Counted from the stretch's first letter, positions 1 to 8,849 are shown. The stretch: DNA of 64,000 nucleotides from Albibacterium bauzanense (GCF_004339765.1 NZ_SMGO01000002.1:1090001-1154000), one strand, 5' to 3'. Notes: generated from the sequence alone by a model not told the origin. A program made the numbers and translations.

Positions 1-1
1 G

Positions 2-118
2 GGGCACCAAGAGGTTACTACATTATTAGACCAAACATTGAAAAATGAGAAGGATACTGACGTTGCTTTAACTAAAATTGCAGTGAAGCATATCAACGAA
101 AAGGCCTCCGAAGAGTAA
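2..118 (+). CDS. DUF892 (YciE/YciF-type) ferritin-like protein, C-terminal end only
   Basis: Only the last 38 codons lie inside the window, ending at TAA 116-118; the start is off the left edge. The visible tail (GHQEVTTLLDQTLKNEKDTD, then a helix ending in KASEE) matches the last helix of the DUF892 ferritin-like family, where a GH-E-A-LL-TLDEEK pattern is usual. Members are four-helix proteins linked to stress and stationary phase, with no settled enzymatic role. It lies 37 bp upstream of another four-helix stress-type gene in the same direction, so the two are probably co-transcribed. The family call rests on a short tail and is moderate. Confidence 0.6.
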   Translation, partial: GHQEVTTLLDQTLKNEKDTDVALTKIAVKHINEKASEE

Positions 119-155
119 TTAATAATTCCATCAACAATACAAAATCATAATTAAC

Positions 156-614
156 ATGTCAACAGCAAGCAATACAGCAGAAGTATTAAATGATCTGATT
201 CAGATAAATAATGATAGAATTGAAGGATACCAAAAAGCATTAGAAGAATTAGATTCTGTAGATGCTGATTTGAATAATCTTTTCAATAGTTTCATAACTC
301 AAAGTCAAGAATTGAAATCTGCATTACAAAGTGAAGTATCTTTACTTGGCGAAGAAGTCGATACAGGTACAACCGTATCCGGTAAAATTTACCGTACATG
401 GATGGATGTAAAATCTGTTTTTACTGGAAAAGATCGCCAAACTGTATTAAACAACTGCGAATTTGGAGAAGATGCAGCCCAGAAGGCTTATAAAGAAGCT
501 GAAAAGTCCGACGATCTCTTGCCAAATGCGCGAGCTTTAATAACCAGTCAAAAACTAGAATTGAAGTCTTCTCATGATAAGGTGAAAATTTTGCGTGATA
601 GTGAGAAACTGTAG
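156..614 (+). CDS. PA2169 family four-helix-bundle protein (DUF2383)
   Basis: The 152-residue protein is mostly charged helix with no signal peptide or membrane segment. The N-terminal LNDLIQINNDRIEGYQKA, the central SGKIYRTWMDVKSVFTGKDR and the later CEFGEDAAQKAYKEA correspond to the conserved pattern of the PA2169/DUF2383 ferritin-like group. That group forms a four-helix bundle of unknown function and is often found with DUF892 proteins in stress gene clusters. The ATG at 156 gives the usual family length. It follows the DUF892 tail gene by 37 bp and is followed by a strong hairpin terminator, so it is likely the last gene of a stress operon. Metal binding or catalysis cannot be judged from the sequence. 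Confidence 0.8.
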   Translation: MSTASNTAEVLNDLIQINNDRIEGYQKALEELDSVDADLNNLFNSFITQSQELKSALQSEVSLLGEEVDTGTTVSGKIYRTWMDVKSVFTGKDRQTVLNNCEFGEDAAQKAYKEAEKSDDLLPNARALITSQKLELKSSHDKVKILRDSEKL

Positions 615-623
615 GTTCATTTT

Positions 624-663
624 ATAAGACAGATAGAATAGCAATCAATTCTATCTGTCTTAT
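624..663 (+). terminator. Rho-independent terminator after the PA2169-type gene
   Basis: A 16-bp perfect inverted repeat (624-639 pairs with 648-663) encloses an 8-base loop. It starts 10 bp after the stop codon at 614, and T-rich sequence follows. It probably serves the stress genes on the plus strand and, because it is symmetric, could also act on the minus strand. Confidence 0.8.
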
Positions 664-707
664 TCTCTTTTCTAAGCGGAATCTAATGAATAGAAAACGA
701 GTTAATT

Positions 708-905
708 CTACGACATTCTTTCAAAATTGTATTTGTCCTTTATTTTTTGATTAAAATAAGTACCCTTAGATCTTGATCTTCTCATTCCTTCATAGATATT
801 AACAGGCACATCAAAGTAGCTGTATTTCAACCCGGAGACAAAACGAATTTCTAACTTCGAGTTCTTTTTGTCATAATTAAAAGAAGCTATTACTGATGAA
901 GGCAC
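708..905 (-). CDS. KTSC domain protein
   Basis: This 65-residue protein has the KTSC layout: an N-terminal segment with SSVIASFNYDKKNSKLEIRF, then GLKYSYFDVPVNIYEGM and a C-terminal SKGTYFNQKIKDKYNFERM. In this family the first motif normally contains S-x-x-I-x-x-x-x-Y-D and the end contains GxFFNxxIxxxY, both recognisable here. The domain occurs as a small stand-alone protein or fused to lysyl-tRNA synthetase; its biochemical role is not established. It is transcribed divergently from the AI-2E family gene at 981, with only 75 bp between them, so the two share a promoter region. Length and start are normal for stand-alone members. Confidence 0.75.
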   Translation of the reverse strand: MPSSVIASFNYDKKNSKLEIRFVSGLKYSYFDVPVNIYEGMRRSRSKGTYFNQKIKDKYNFERMS

Positions 906-980
906 GATAATTATTATTAGTTTTTACCATTCATATAACACTATGTAAACTTTTTTGTTTATAGAGAAAAAGATCTAAAT

Positions 981-2063
981 ATGATTGGAAAACTACAACT
1001 CTCCGTATATGGATTGCTTTTTATCTCTTTAAGTGTTAGTATATTATACATCGCCAGTGCATTTTTAATTCCTTTAACATTAGCAGGTATTTTATCTATG
1101 CTATTTGTTCGTTTATGTGATAAGTTAGAAAAATATGGAATAAGTCGCGCTCTTTCTGCACTCATTGCCGTGATAATATTATTAGCCGTAATCAGTACTA
1201 TTCTTCTTCTTCTTACCTGGCAGCTTAATGATTTAACAAAAAATATTGAAGGAATGAAGCAGCGAGGTATGTCATTCCTTCAAAGTTTAAGAGAATGGAT
1301 CAATGAAACTTTAGGTATATCATCAAAACAGCAAGAACAAATATTAAAAGAACAAGGAAACAGTTCTGGAGAAACAGGGAATATGCTTGCCAGTTTTGCA
1401 ACAAGTATTCTTGGAGCTTTAGTTAATGCCATATTAATCATGGTGTATATCTATCTGTTTTTATATTACCGATCTCGTATTAAAAGGTTTCTATTGAAAC
1501 TTGTTCCGCTTACTCAAGAAGCGAAAGCTAAAAAAATACTTCAACAAGCTACCCATGTTTCTCAACAATATTTAAGCGGATTGGCTGTAATGATCCTTGT
1601 TTTATGGATCATGTACGGCATCGGTTTTACGCTCATGGGTGTAGAAAATGCCCTGTTCTTTGCCATCCTTTGTGGTATATTAGAAATTGTCCCATTTATT
1701 GGCAATATAACCGGCACTTCCATAACTGTTCTTGCTGTTATAGCACAAGGTGGTCAAACAGATCAGATTATTGGAGTTGTTATTGTTTATTTGATTGTTC
1801 AGTTTCTTCAAACCTATCTATTAGAACCATTAATTGTTGGTGAACAGGTCAATATAAATCCACTCTTTACGATTATGGTTTTAGTAGGAGGAGAACTAGT
1901 CTGGGGCATTGCAGGAATGGTACTGGCCATTCCTTTACTAGGCATTGTTAAAATAATCTGTGATAATATTCCTGTTTTAGCGCCTTACGGTTATTTGATA
2001 GGTACAGATAAAAAAAGAAGAACGAATCTTCTCGAAAAATTAAAAAATAGCTTTAAAAAATAG
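981..2063 (+). CDS. AI-2E family (UPF0118/PerM-type) membrane transporter
   Basis: This 360-residue inner-membrane protein has about eight hydrophobic segments: two near residues 9-45, one at about 60-80, one at about 150-168 and a cluster from about 205 to 330. A soluble region with a predicted amphipathic helix lies between segments three and four. The run EIVPFIGNITGTSITVLAVI and the later LEPLIVGEQVNINPLFTIM are hallmark motifs of the AI-2E transporter superfamily. Members move varied substrates (AI-2 export, Na+/H+ exchange), so the substrate here is unknown. The gene converges with the minus-strand gene at 2068, only 4 bp away. The family call is secure and the function is not. Confidence 0.85.
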   Translation: MIGKLQLSVYGLLFISLSVSILYIASAFLIPLTLAGILSMLFVRLCDKLEKYGISRALSALIAVIILLAVISTILLLLTWQLNDLTKNIEGMKQRGMSFLQSLREWINETLGISSKQQEQILKEQGNSSGETGNMLASFATSILGALVNAILIMVYIYLFLYYRSRIKRFLLKLVPLTQEAKAKKILQQATHVSQQYLSGLAVMILVLWIMYGIGFTLMGVENALFFAILCGILEIVPFIGNITGTSITVLAVIAQGGQTDQIIGVVIVYLIVQFLQTYLLEPLIVGEQVNINPLFTIMVLVGGELVWGIAGMVLAIPLLGIVKIICDNIPVLAPYGYLIGTDKKRRTNLLEKLKNSFKK

Positions 2064-2067
2064 CTGT

Positions 2068-2679
2068 TTATAAAATATTACGTTGTTTATCAACTAACCC
2101 TTCAATCAAACTTTTCCATTGAGAATAAGATAGTCCTAATTTCGCAGCTAAGCCTACAATAATATTTCGGAATTTATCTGTGAGCTTGGTTGCATCTTCA
2201 TTTATTAATTCATTTCTGCCATGATACTCTGCTCTCACATGTAGGTTTTGTCGTTTAGCCAACAATGTAGAGGTCGCCATACTTTTGAAAAAATGCGCTA
2301 TTTCATCATTATTTTCTTCTGGGTTTGAAGTGGGTCTCAATGTTATTGAACATAGATCTTCCTTTTCATTTTTTTCCTCTGTTATTTTCTCAACTTTAAC
2401 CCAATCAAAACCATTTCCTGATGAGTTGCCCGGTCCTGGTATATCAATGCGAATCAAATCATTTTCCTTCATCTCCCGTATTAATTCTCGTCCCAAATGA
2501 TCTGTTAAAACAAATGTAGCAGCTGGTATTTTAGCAATATCATACCATTCAAAAGATCGTAATAAACGTTTTCTTACAACCTGAAAGAATTCTTTGGCCT
2601 CTTGTTCATTATCTAATAAAGTTTCAGCATGCAGGTCTAATTGCTTTCCTGCATATTGTGGTGGAGTTGGATCTTTCAT
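2068..2679 (-). CDS. Conserved hypothetical soluble protein
   Basis: The 203-residue protein is soluble, without signal peptide or membrane segment. The N-terminal third contains NEQEAKEFFQVVRKRLLRSF and a short barrel-like stretch around IRIDIPGPGNSSGNGFDWV. The C-terminal third is helical and ends in AAKLGLSYSQWKSLIEGLVD. I do not recognise a named domain; proteins of this kind seem to occur in Sphingobacteriaceae near stress genes, which is an impression rather than a search result. The codon use matches its neighbours and the reading frame is intact. It converges on the AI-2E permease with 4 bp between stop codons. No function is proposed. Confidence 0.6.
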   Translation of the reverse strand: MKDPTPPQYAGKQLDLHAETLLDNEQEAKEFFQVVRKRLLRSFEWYDIAKIPAATFVLTDHLGRELIREMKENDLIRIDIPGPGNSSGNGFDWVKVEKITEEKNEKEDLCSITLRPTSNPEENNDEIAHFFKSMATSTLLAKRQNLHVRAEYHGRNELINEDATKLTDKFRNIIVGLAAKLGLSYSQWKSLIEGLVDKQRNIL

Positions 2680-2897
2680 AAAAAGATTATTAATTTCTAA
2701 TTAAAATATAATTGACTTTTAGTAATAACTTGGAAAAGAACGTTTGGTTTCTCTTCCTTACAAATTAGGTATTATATGAAAAGGTGTACAGTATATTTAC
2801 GTAACAAGGGGGTAAATACCCGTTTTTATTTATTATTATAACTAATTGATAGATTGGATGTTGGTAATTAAAAATGTTAAATTAAAAATAAATAAAA

Positions 2898-3113
2898 ATG
2901 AAAAAATTAGGTTTATGTATGATAATTGGCGCCCTTGCTTGGAGCTTACAGGCGTGTAATAGTTCGAATAGAAATGATGAAATGGATAATTCGGACAGTC
3001 TTTATAACAATGATAATATGGATGTACCACCCGTTGATACAACAGGTATGGGTACAATGAGGGATTCTATAGACAGTACCAATCAATTAGATACCGTTGG
3101 AAGAGGTTTGTAA
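2898..3113 (+). CDS. Small acidic lipoprotein
   Basis: The 71-residue precursor starts with MKKLGLCMIIGALAWSLQAC, a lipoprotein signal with the lipobox LQAC, so the mature protein would start at Cys20. The remaining 51 residues are rich in Asn, Asp and Ser (about nine aspartates and several DN/SN pairs) and look unstructured. There is no recognisable domain. It stands alone between the minus-strand gene at 2679 and a perfect 48-base palindrome at 3141 that probably ends its transcript. The upstream 218 bp includes a GGTAAATACC element at 2811-2820. Small acidic lipoproteins of this kind are common in Sphingobacteria and their role is unknown. Confidence 0.65.
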   Translation: MKKLGLCMIIGALAWSLQACNSSNRNDEMDNSDSLYNNDNMDVPPVDTTGMGTMRDSIDSTNQLDTVGRGL

Positions 3114-3140
3114 GAGAAGTTTATAAAAACGAGAGGGAAC

Positions 3141-3188
3141 AATTCTAAAAGAGAGGAAGATGTATACATCTTCCTCTCTTTTAGAATT
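3141..3188. terminator. 48-base perfect palindrome, probable bidirectional terminator
   Basis: Bases 3141-3164 are exactly the reverse complement of 3165-3188, with no unpaired spacer. It starts 27 bp after the lipoprotein stop codon. In RNA it would form a stem of about 21-22 bp capped by a tight loop, with A-rich and T-rich sides. It is placed as a terminator, but the unusual length and perfection deserve note. Confidence 0.7.
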
Positions 3189-3308
3189 ACAGTCAGGTGA
3201 GCCTGCCTGCTTATAAAATTATTAACCAATAGAACATTCTTTCATTGCAATTGTTCATAAACAGTGAATGTTAAGAGGAATAAAAAAATCTGTTTTTAAT
3301 AATCAGTA

Positions 3309-4937
3309 GTGGCTAAGCAATATCATATTTCTGAGGAAAAACTCAAAGCTATACTATTAAGAAATTCTGAAAGGATGAAACTTAGTAATAATGGGCAGGA
3401 AAGTATAAAGCGAATCTTAACTAATGGCGATATTTCTACACTTTTAAATGAACTCAATGTTTATCAGGTTGAACTTGAGATGCAGAGTAACGAACTTCAA
3501 ACTTCATATGAAACGCTCGATGCTGAGCGCGGAAAATTTGCCGACCTGTACGATTTTGCACCTATAGGGTACTTTATAATAGACCATTTAGGCATGATAG
3601 AAGAAGTTAATCAAACAGGTATTAACCTTCTTGGTTTCTCTGGGCCTATCTTAAGAAATAAAAGATTTCAAAGCTTTATCTGTCATCAGCATCTTGAAAA
3701 GTTTTATAGCTTTTTGAATAGAATGCAAAATTCAAATGAAAAAATTAATACTGAGGTTAAATTAATATTGGCCAATCAACAAGTTTTATATGTACGGATG
3801 GAAGGAATAGTAATCCCAAGTTTTAGTTCTTCCAATATAAAATATTATATAACTGTTATTGATATTACAGAAAGTCGCAATGCCCAGCAATTATTGCAGG
3901 AAACAAAAGAACGCCTGGAGATGACTTTAAAAGCCTCATCAATGGGCTTCTGGAGTATTGAGAATGGAAGCGATCAAATCGTTTTAGATGAGTATAGTCA
4001 TGATATATTAGATCTAGATCCCTTGAAATTTAATGGAACATTAAAATCATTTTTTTTACTGATCCATCCTGATGATCAGTCTAAAGTGCGCTACAGTTAT
4101 ATGTATAGTCTGAATAACCTTACCGAAATGGATCTTGAATTTCGGATACTTACACAGAGCGGTACCATAAAAGATATAGCAACCAAAGGCCAGCAAATAG
4201 TTGTATCAGAAGATCATAAATTCTTCGCTGGTATTATTATGGATATTACTGAGCGTAAGAAATTATTAAGAGAAGCTGAAGATTTAAAATTGGAACAACA
4301 AAGAGCAGTGCTCTCTGCAACGTTAGATGCCCAAGAAAATGAACGTTTCAAAATTAGCCGAGCCCTTCATGATAGTATTTGTCAGATATTGTATGGTATC
4401 AGGTTAAATTTACAGAGCCTGAGGCACTATAAAAACCATACAAGAGATTTTGAAAATGTAGATCAACTATTGGACCAAGCAATACGTGAGACGCGGGAGA
4501 TTTCTTATGAGCTTACTCCATCTGTACTTAAAGATTTTGGGTTTTGTGCAGGCATTAAAGAAATGACCATCCGCTTGAGTACTCCAGAATTTTTGATCAA
4601 AACCAGTATTAGTAAAAATATTGATAAAATTCACCCTACTATTCAGCTTTATGCCTTTCGAATTATACAGGAATTGATAAATAATTGTATAAAACATGCG
4701 CATGCTACCTTGGCCGAAATAACTGTACGTCTCAAAAATGATTCGATAACAATCGTCGTATTTGACAATGGAGAAGGGTTTAAAACAGATTTAACACATG
4801 CTTTAAGACATGGCTCTGGTTTAAGAGGAATTAAAAATCAGGTCTTTCTTTTAAATGGAAATATAGATTTTGAAACTACAAGTAAGGGAACAACTATAAC
4901 TATAACATTTAATAAAGATATTCATTTAGCGGTATAG
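3309..4937 (+). CDS. PAS-domain sensor histidine kinase (HisKA_3 type)
   Basis: This 542-residue cytoplasmic kinase starts at GTG 3309; an internal ATG at codon 18 is an alternative. An N-terminal helical stretch (LLNELNVYQVELEMQSNELQ) precedes a PAS domain at about residues 75-190 (DLYDFAPIGYFIIDHLG) and a second PAS at about 200-315. The phosphoacceptor motif SRALHDSICQ places His354 in a HisKA_3 dimerisation domain, followed by the N-box ELINNCIKHA (about residue 455) and the ATP-binding DNGEGF and GSGLRGI motifs. No membrane segment is visible, so the signal is probably intracellular. The response regulator gene follows 38 bp downstream, so this is a NarX/DegS-like pair. The signal is unknown. 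Confidence 0.85.
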   Translation: MAKQYHISEEKLKAILLRNSERMKLSNNGQESIKRILTNGDISTLLNELNVYQVELEMQSNELQTSYETLDAERGKFADLYDFAPIGYFIIDHLGMIEEVNQTGINLLGFSGPILRNKRFQSFICHQHLEKFYSFLNRMQNSNEKINTEVKLILANQQVLYVRMEGIVIPSFSSSNIKYYITVIDITESRNAQQLLQETKERLEMTLKASSMGFWSIENGSDQIVLDEYSHDILDLDPLKFNGTLKSFFLLIHPDDQSKVRYSYMYSLNNLTEMDLEFRILTQSGTIKDIATKGQQIVVSEDHKFFAGIIMDITERKKLLREAEDLKLEQQRAVLSATLDAQENERFKISRALHDSICQILYGIRLNLQSLRHYKNHTRDFENVDQLLDQAIRETREISYELTPSVLKDFGFCAGIKEMTIRLSTPEFLIKTSISKNIDKIHPTIQLYAFRIIQELINNCIKHAHATLAEITVRLKNDSITIVVFDNGEGFKTDLTHALRHGSGLRGIKNQVFLLNGNIDFETTSKGTTITITFNKDIHLAV

Positions 4938-4975
4938 GCTTAGAAGAATATTAAATCCATAGTTAAAATATAAAG

Positions 4976-5626
4976 ATGATAAAGATTATACTAGCAGAAG
5001 ATCATAATATTGTTCGTAATGGAATAAAGGTTCTCTTAGAGTCTGAAGAGGGGCTTAGTGTTGTAGGAGAAGCAAAAAATGGTCAGGAAGTCCTTAATAT
5101 GATATCTAAAGAAAATCATATTGATTTGGTATTAGCCGATATTAATATGCCTGTGATGGATGGAATCGAACTTGTTAAAAAATTAAAAGCAACATATCCT
5201 AAAGTTCGTCTGATTATTCTCTCTATGCTTGATAGTGAGAAATATGTAATTCAGGCATTCTCCGAAGGCGCGTGTGGTTATTTACTTAAGAACGTAAGCT
5301 CAGACGAATTAATTTTTGCTATCAAACATGTAAGTATTGGAAGTAAATACTTATGTTCAGAGTTATCAATTAAGATGCTTGAAAGATTGATAAATTCCTC
5401 TATATCATCTCAATCGGCGTTTGAAGATGATATAGATTTTTCCTCCCGCGAAATTGAAGTTCTGAATTTAATAGCTCAAGGTTTAACGAATCATGAAATG
5501 TCCGAAAAATTATTCCTCAGCAAGCGTACCATTGAAGGTCACAGACAAAGTCTGATTGAAAAGACCGGTTCCCGAAATACAGCTTCACTAATTCGCTATG
5601 CTGTACTAAATGGTATAGTGCAATAA
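4976..5626 (+). CDS. NarL/LuxR-family response regulator
   Basis: The 216-residue protein has a receiver domain (residues 1-120) with the acidic pair in LAEDH, the phosphorylation site Asp55 in LADINMPVMDG and the conserved lysine in YLLKNVSSDELI. A LuxR-type helix-turn-helix (about 150-212) follows, with SSREIEVLNLIAQGLTNHEM and the recognition helix in LSKRTIEGHRQSL. It lies 38 bp after the HisKA_3 kinase and is almost certainly its partner. It should bind DNA as a phosphorylated dimer. Nothing in the window identifies its targets. The start ATG at 4976 gives a normal length. Confidence 0.9.
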   Translation: MIKIILAEDHNIVRNGIKVLLESEEGLSVVGEAKNGQEVLNMISKENHIDLVLADINMPVMDGIELVKKLKATYPKVRLIILSMLDSEKYVIQAFSEGACGYLLKNVSSDELIFAIKHVSIGSKYLCSELSIKMLERLINSSISSQSAFEDDIDFSSREIEVLNLIAQGLTNHEMSEKLFLSKRTIEGHRQSLIEKTGSRNTASLIRYAVLNGIVQ

Positions 5627-5770
5627 GTACGTATCGCATTGTTTTTATACTCAATACCTTGTGTAAAAAATACCTGAAAAGTGCTGTAACAGGTAATAAC
5701 AAGGCATCTGTAATCAAACTTAATAGCAACGGCATAGTCTTTGGTCTTATTATATATAAAATCAAAAGAC

Positions 5771-6037
5771 ATGAGAATTCACGCTATTAAGGATTTGAAA
5801 GTTTCAGTAAAGAAAAAATTAACAATTACAGCTAGTCTTACAGCAGTTATTGTTATTCTCGTTATAACCTATAAAAAACTCGAACCAAAGTTCCTTAGAT
5901 TTCTTAAAACTAAAAAGCGCTTGTATCGTAAGATGAAGAAACGAGCTATTAATAAAGAAATAGAATACGAAAAGTATATTGATACGATGATTGAAATACG
6001 TAAAACCTATGAAAGTGAACCAACTTTATGGATTTAA
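5771..6037 (+). CDS. Small basic single-pass membrane protein, unknown
   Basis: An ATG at 5771 gives an 88-residue protein; a TTG 10 codons upstream would also be open but is less likely. One hydrophobic segment (about residues 20-36, LTITASLTAVIVILVITY) is followed by a strongly basic region (KKLEPKFLRFLKTKKRLYRK) and a mixed-charge helix. By the positive-inside rule the long basic tail would be cytoplasmic. No family is recognised. The gene stands alone, 144 bp after the response regulator, and its stop overlaps the stop of the convergent kinase gene by 4 bp. The frame is open and codon use is normal, so it is probably real, but support is limited. Confidence 0.45.
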   Translation: MRIHAIKDLKVSVKKKLTITASLTAVIVILVITYKKLEPKFLRFLKTKKRLYRKMKKRAINKEIEYEKYIDTMIEIRKTYESEPTLWI

Positions 6038-7587
6038 ACTTCAGTTCTAATAGGGATTATGAAATTGAAAGTTGAACCCTGATTCACTTCACTTTCAATG
6101 AACATCTTGGCTTGATGTTTTTTTAAAATTTCCGTTGAAATAAATAAACCAACTCCTAATCCCGGGAAGCGCATGGTACTGTTATCAACCCGGTAATAAC
6201 GTTCAATAACATGCTCTAAGTATTCGTTAGGAATACCAATACCATAATCTTTCACCGAAACTACTAAGTTGTTACCCTCCTTTACAGATTCAACTTCAAC
6301 TTTATTAGCATTTGGTGAATATTTTATTGCGTTTGTCAGTAAGTTATTAAGTACTTGCTCTAATCGTATTTTATCGCCAATCATGACTACATCGGCTGTT
6401 TTTTTAACAACAATTGTATGAGTATTTGAGAACAGCTGTACATTGCTCACACTCGCTCTTATAACTTCATTGAAATGAATAAGCTCCATATTGTAAGAAA
6501 GTTTCCCAGCCTTTATTTTAGAAACATCCAATAAGTCATTGATCAGATTTTCTAAACGTGAAATGCTTTGTAATGCACGTTTTATAAGATCTTCTTCTCT
6601 TGGATTAGCCTCTATAGCTTTATTAAGAAGTTGGATATAAGCCTTCGCACTTGTCAGCGGTGTTTTTAATTCATGGCTGGCAAGGCTCATAAATTCATCT
6701 TTTTGTCGATTAAGGTTTTCGAGCTCCTTGGTGTACTTCTTTATCTTTTTTCTCGAAGCAACCTGCTCACTAATATCACGAGCGATCTTAGAGGCACCTA
6801 TAACCATTCCTTCTTGATTTCTTATAGGAGAAATGGTAAGTGAAATTTTAATAATCCTGCCATCTTTGGTAAGCCGGTCGGTTTCATAATGGCGCACCTG
6901 TTCTCCTCTGCTTATACTTGCCAGAATTTCATCCTCTTCATTATACCTGTTTTTAGGAATTAACAGTTTGATAGATCTCCCTATAACCTCCTCTGGTTTA
7001 TATCCAAACATTTTAGTTGCAGATTCATTCCAGCTGGTAATTACTCCATTTAAATTTTTACTGATAATGGCATCGTCAGAAGAAGTGATAATATTAGCAA
7101 GCATTAATTGCATTGCTTCCTCTCTTTTTTGTTTGGTAATATCAACCAAGGTGTTATGTGCACCAATAATGTTATTATCAATATCAAAAATAGGTTTAGC
7201 GTATGCTAAAACATTGCGGATGCTCAGGTCCGGACGCTCTATTATAATTTCTACACCTGCATGTGCCTCTCCTAAATGAAGACACATAGCCATCGGACAA
7301 ATCTCTACAGGCATAAACATTCCATCCGGATAGTATAATTTCCAGGAGCCACACCAAAGATCTTTGCCTATTTCTGGGGTCCTGCCCCAAAGCTCGGCAG
7401 CAGCATTATTAAAAAAGTTAATGTATCCATCAGCATCACAAGTATAAAAAGCTATTGGCAGATGTGAGAATACAGAAATTGGTTCTAGATAATCCTGACC
7501 TAAAACTTGCGGCTGGAATGCTGGTTTACTTTGGCTGATGTTGGCACTTTTTTCCATTAACTTACATCTTAACGTAATTTTAAGCAT
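6034..7587 (-). CDS. PAS/PAC sensor histidine kinase (HisKA type), unpaired
   Basis: The 517-residue protein lacks membrane segments. A first PAS domain spans about residues 35-145 (LPIAFYTCDADGYINFFNNA) and a second about 165-285 (SSDDAIISKNLNGVITSWNE). The HisKA dimerisation domain has the H-box ASHELKTPLTSAK with His305, followed by the ATP-binding domain with N-box LNNLLTNAIKYSPN, G1 DYGIGI and LGVGLFIS. Codon 11 is an alternative ATG. The first PAS may sense a diffusible ligand or redox state, but this cannot be read from the sequence. No response regulator gene is adjacent, so it is an orphan kinase here. The gene converges with the small membrane protein gene, overlapping it by 4 bp. 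Confidence 0.85.
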   Translation of the reverse strand: MLKITLRCKLMEKSANISQSKPAFQPQVLGQDYLEPISVFSHLPIAFYTCDADGYINFFNNAAAELWGRTPEIGKDLWCGSWKLYYPDGMFMPVEICPMAMCLHLGEAHAGVEIIIERPDLSIRNVLAYAKPIFDIDNNIIGAHNTLVDITKQKREEAMQLMLANIITSSDDAIISKNLNGVITSWNESATKMFGYKPEEVIGRSIKLLIPKNRYNEEDEILASISRGEQVRHYETDRLTKDGRIIKISLTISPIRNQEGMVIGASKIARDISEQVASRKKIKKYTKELENLNRQKDEFMSLASHELKTPLTSAKAYIQLLNKAIEANPREEDLIKRALQSISRLENLINDLLDVSKIKAGKLSYNMELIHFNEVIRASVSNVQLFSNTHTIVVKKTADVVMIGDKIRLEQVLNNLLTNAIKYSPNANKVEVESVKEGNNLVVSVKDYGIGIPNEYLEHVIERYYRVDNSTMRFPGLGVGLFISTEILKKHQAKMFIESEVNQGSTFNFIIPIRTEV

Positions 7588-7747
7588 TTAATACCAAAAG
7601 AAAAAAAGAAATTGCATATCACGTATTTCTAATAAACAAAAAAATATTTTCTACGTATTTATCTTAAATAAACAGTTATTATACGCTCTAAAATTTCGTA
7701 TATATACTTAACTATCTAATTGCATTTTAAAAGAAGAAACAGAAACC

Positions 7748-7945
7748 TTACTCTTCATTAGCATCATTCTTACCTTCATCTTCTCCGCGATCACCCAGAT
7801 CTTCCCGGTTTTTTTCAGCATCCTTCTTATTAGAATGTCTGCTTGGTTTGTATTGCCCTTCATCTGTTTTATTAGCTGAATTTCTTAGGGCATTCTGACC
7901 TTCATTTTCTTCCTTACCATCCCATTCGTGCTTTTTCTGTGCCAT
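7748..7945 (-). CDS. Small hydrophilic charged protein, unknown
   Basis: The 65-residue product is nearly all charged or polar (many Lys, Glu, Asp, Asn) with no hydrophobic core, so it is probably disordered. It starts MAQKKHEWDGKEENEGQNAL and ends in an acidic stretch. No domain is recognised. Proteins with this composition often accompany stress genes in Sphingobacteria, and the similarly charged 77-residue protein at 10528 may be of the same kind. It lies between the orphan kinase and the DUF6266 gene, both on the same strand. The frame is open with a clear ATG, but a short ORF of biased composition has limited support. Confidence 0.5.
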   Translation of the reverse strand: MAQKKHEWDGKEENEGQNALRNSANKTDEGQYKPSRHSNKKDAEKNREDLGDRGEDEGKNDANEE

Positions 7946-8024
7946 AATCTTCTTCGTTTTATTAATTGTTTAATAAGAAAACACCGATCAGAAACAGAAG
8001 TTTTAATTTATTAAGCCTTATCCA

Positions 8025-8681
8025 TTAAATTGTTACCGTTCCCAGGTAAATGCTATCCGATTGCCTGCTTCGGTCCATAGCAGAAAAGGCTACATAAACA
8101 TGATAGTCAAGATCTGGCTTTTGCGGATTAGGTGTAACTTGTATCCTATCAATTCCGTTCTTTCGGAATTGTCCTGCAACGGTGCCAAAAACATCGCCTA
8201 CAATTACCTTATCTTCATCTTGGATATTGTAGGCTAGTAACATTATTTGATCATTTGGATGGCTGTCGGCTATATGTCCTCCTTCCCATGTAAAAGTTAA
8301 TTCGGTCGGACTGGTTTTTTCTACTTTAATATCATCCGATAAAGGCAAAGTACCTATACTTACTTTCACTAAATGCGGATGGATTATAGAATTAAAGCCA
8401 TCCTTTGTAAGTGCAGTTTTGTATAAGTATGATTTGGCTGCATTTACCCCATAAACGGTATGATTATCATCTTTAAAACCTACCTTAAGGAATTCCTTTA
8501 TGGGTTGCAGCCAAAGTTGAGTATATGCAAAAACAAAACGATTTCCTAATTCTCCTTCCGTTGGAGGTTTTGTCCGTTTTGGTCTACTTTTAACATACAC
8601 AATACCTCTCCAGGAGCTTCCTACAATGTCTCCGATTTTTCCTGAGATTGGTCCAAGCAGACCCTTTTTCATTTTTGCCAT
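8025..8681 (-). CDS. DUF6266 family protein
   Basis: The 218-residue protein begins MAKMKKGLLGPISGKIGDIV followed by GSSWRGIVYVKSRPKRTKPP. This is the diagnostic opening of DUF6266, a Bacteroidota family in which a short G-P-x-G-x-x-G motif leads into R-x-x-P-x-x-x-x-x-P-T. The rest is mostly beta strands, including LTFTWEGG and DKVIVGDVFG, and may form an Ig- or fibronectin-like sandwich. There is no signal peptide. The function is unknown, although a phage-tail-like or surface origin has been suspected for similar proteins (inference). It is preceded by a 248-bp gap that holds a small repeat cluster at 8798-8849. Confidence 0.75.
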   Translation of the reverse strand: MAKMKKGLLGPISGKIGDIVGSSWRGIVYVKSRPKRTKPPTEGELGNRFVFAYTQLWLQPIKEFLKVGFKDDNHTVYGVNAAKSYLYKTALTKDGFNSIIHPHLVKVSIGTLPLSDDIKVEKTSPTELTFTWEGGHIADSHPNDQIMLLAYNIQDEDKVIVGDVFGTVAGQFRKNGIDRIQVTPNPQKPDLDYHVYVAFSAMDRSRQSDSIYLGTVTI

Positions 8682-8797
8682 TTCCGAAATCTTTAATACA
8701 ATAAGGTGAAAATTAATATAATATTGCTAAATCCTTAATATACAGTTTATTAATGACATTCAGAGCTTAAACACTAATTAAGCAGTAATTAGACAAT

Positions 8798-8849
8798 GGT
8801 TAAACAGTGGTATAATGACTGTTTGACCACTGTTTGACCACTGTTTGGT
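8798..8849. repeat. Short tandem and inverted repeat cluster (ACTGTTTGACC)
   Basis: Two full tandem copies of the 11-mer ACTGTTTGACC occupy 8818-8839, with a third truncated copy at 8840-8848. An inverted partner, GGTTAAACAGTGGT, lies at 8798-8811. The cluster could fold into a hairpin in the spacer between the MFS gene (3' end at 8930) and the start of the DUF6266 gene. No T-run follows on either strand, so it is not a typical terminator. A protein-binding site or a residual repeat are both possible. Confidence 0.5.

Noticed and set aside
8798-8849. A CRISPR-like array
   Set aside because: The repeats are 11 bp, directly adjoining without spacers, and no cas gene is near.
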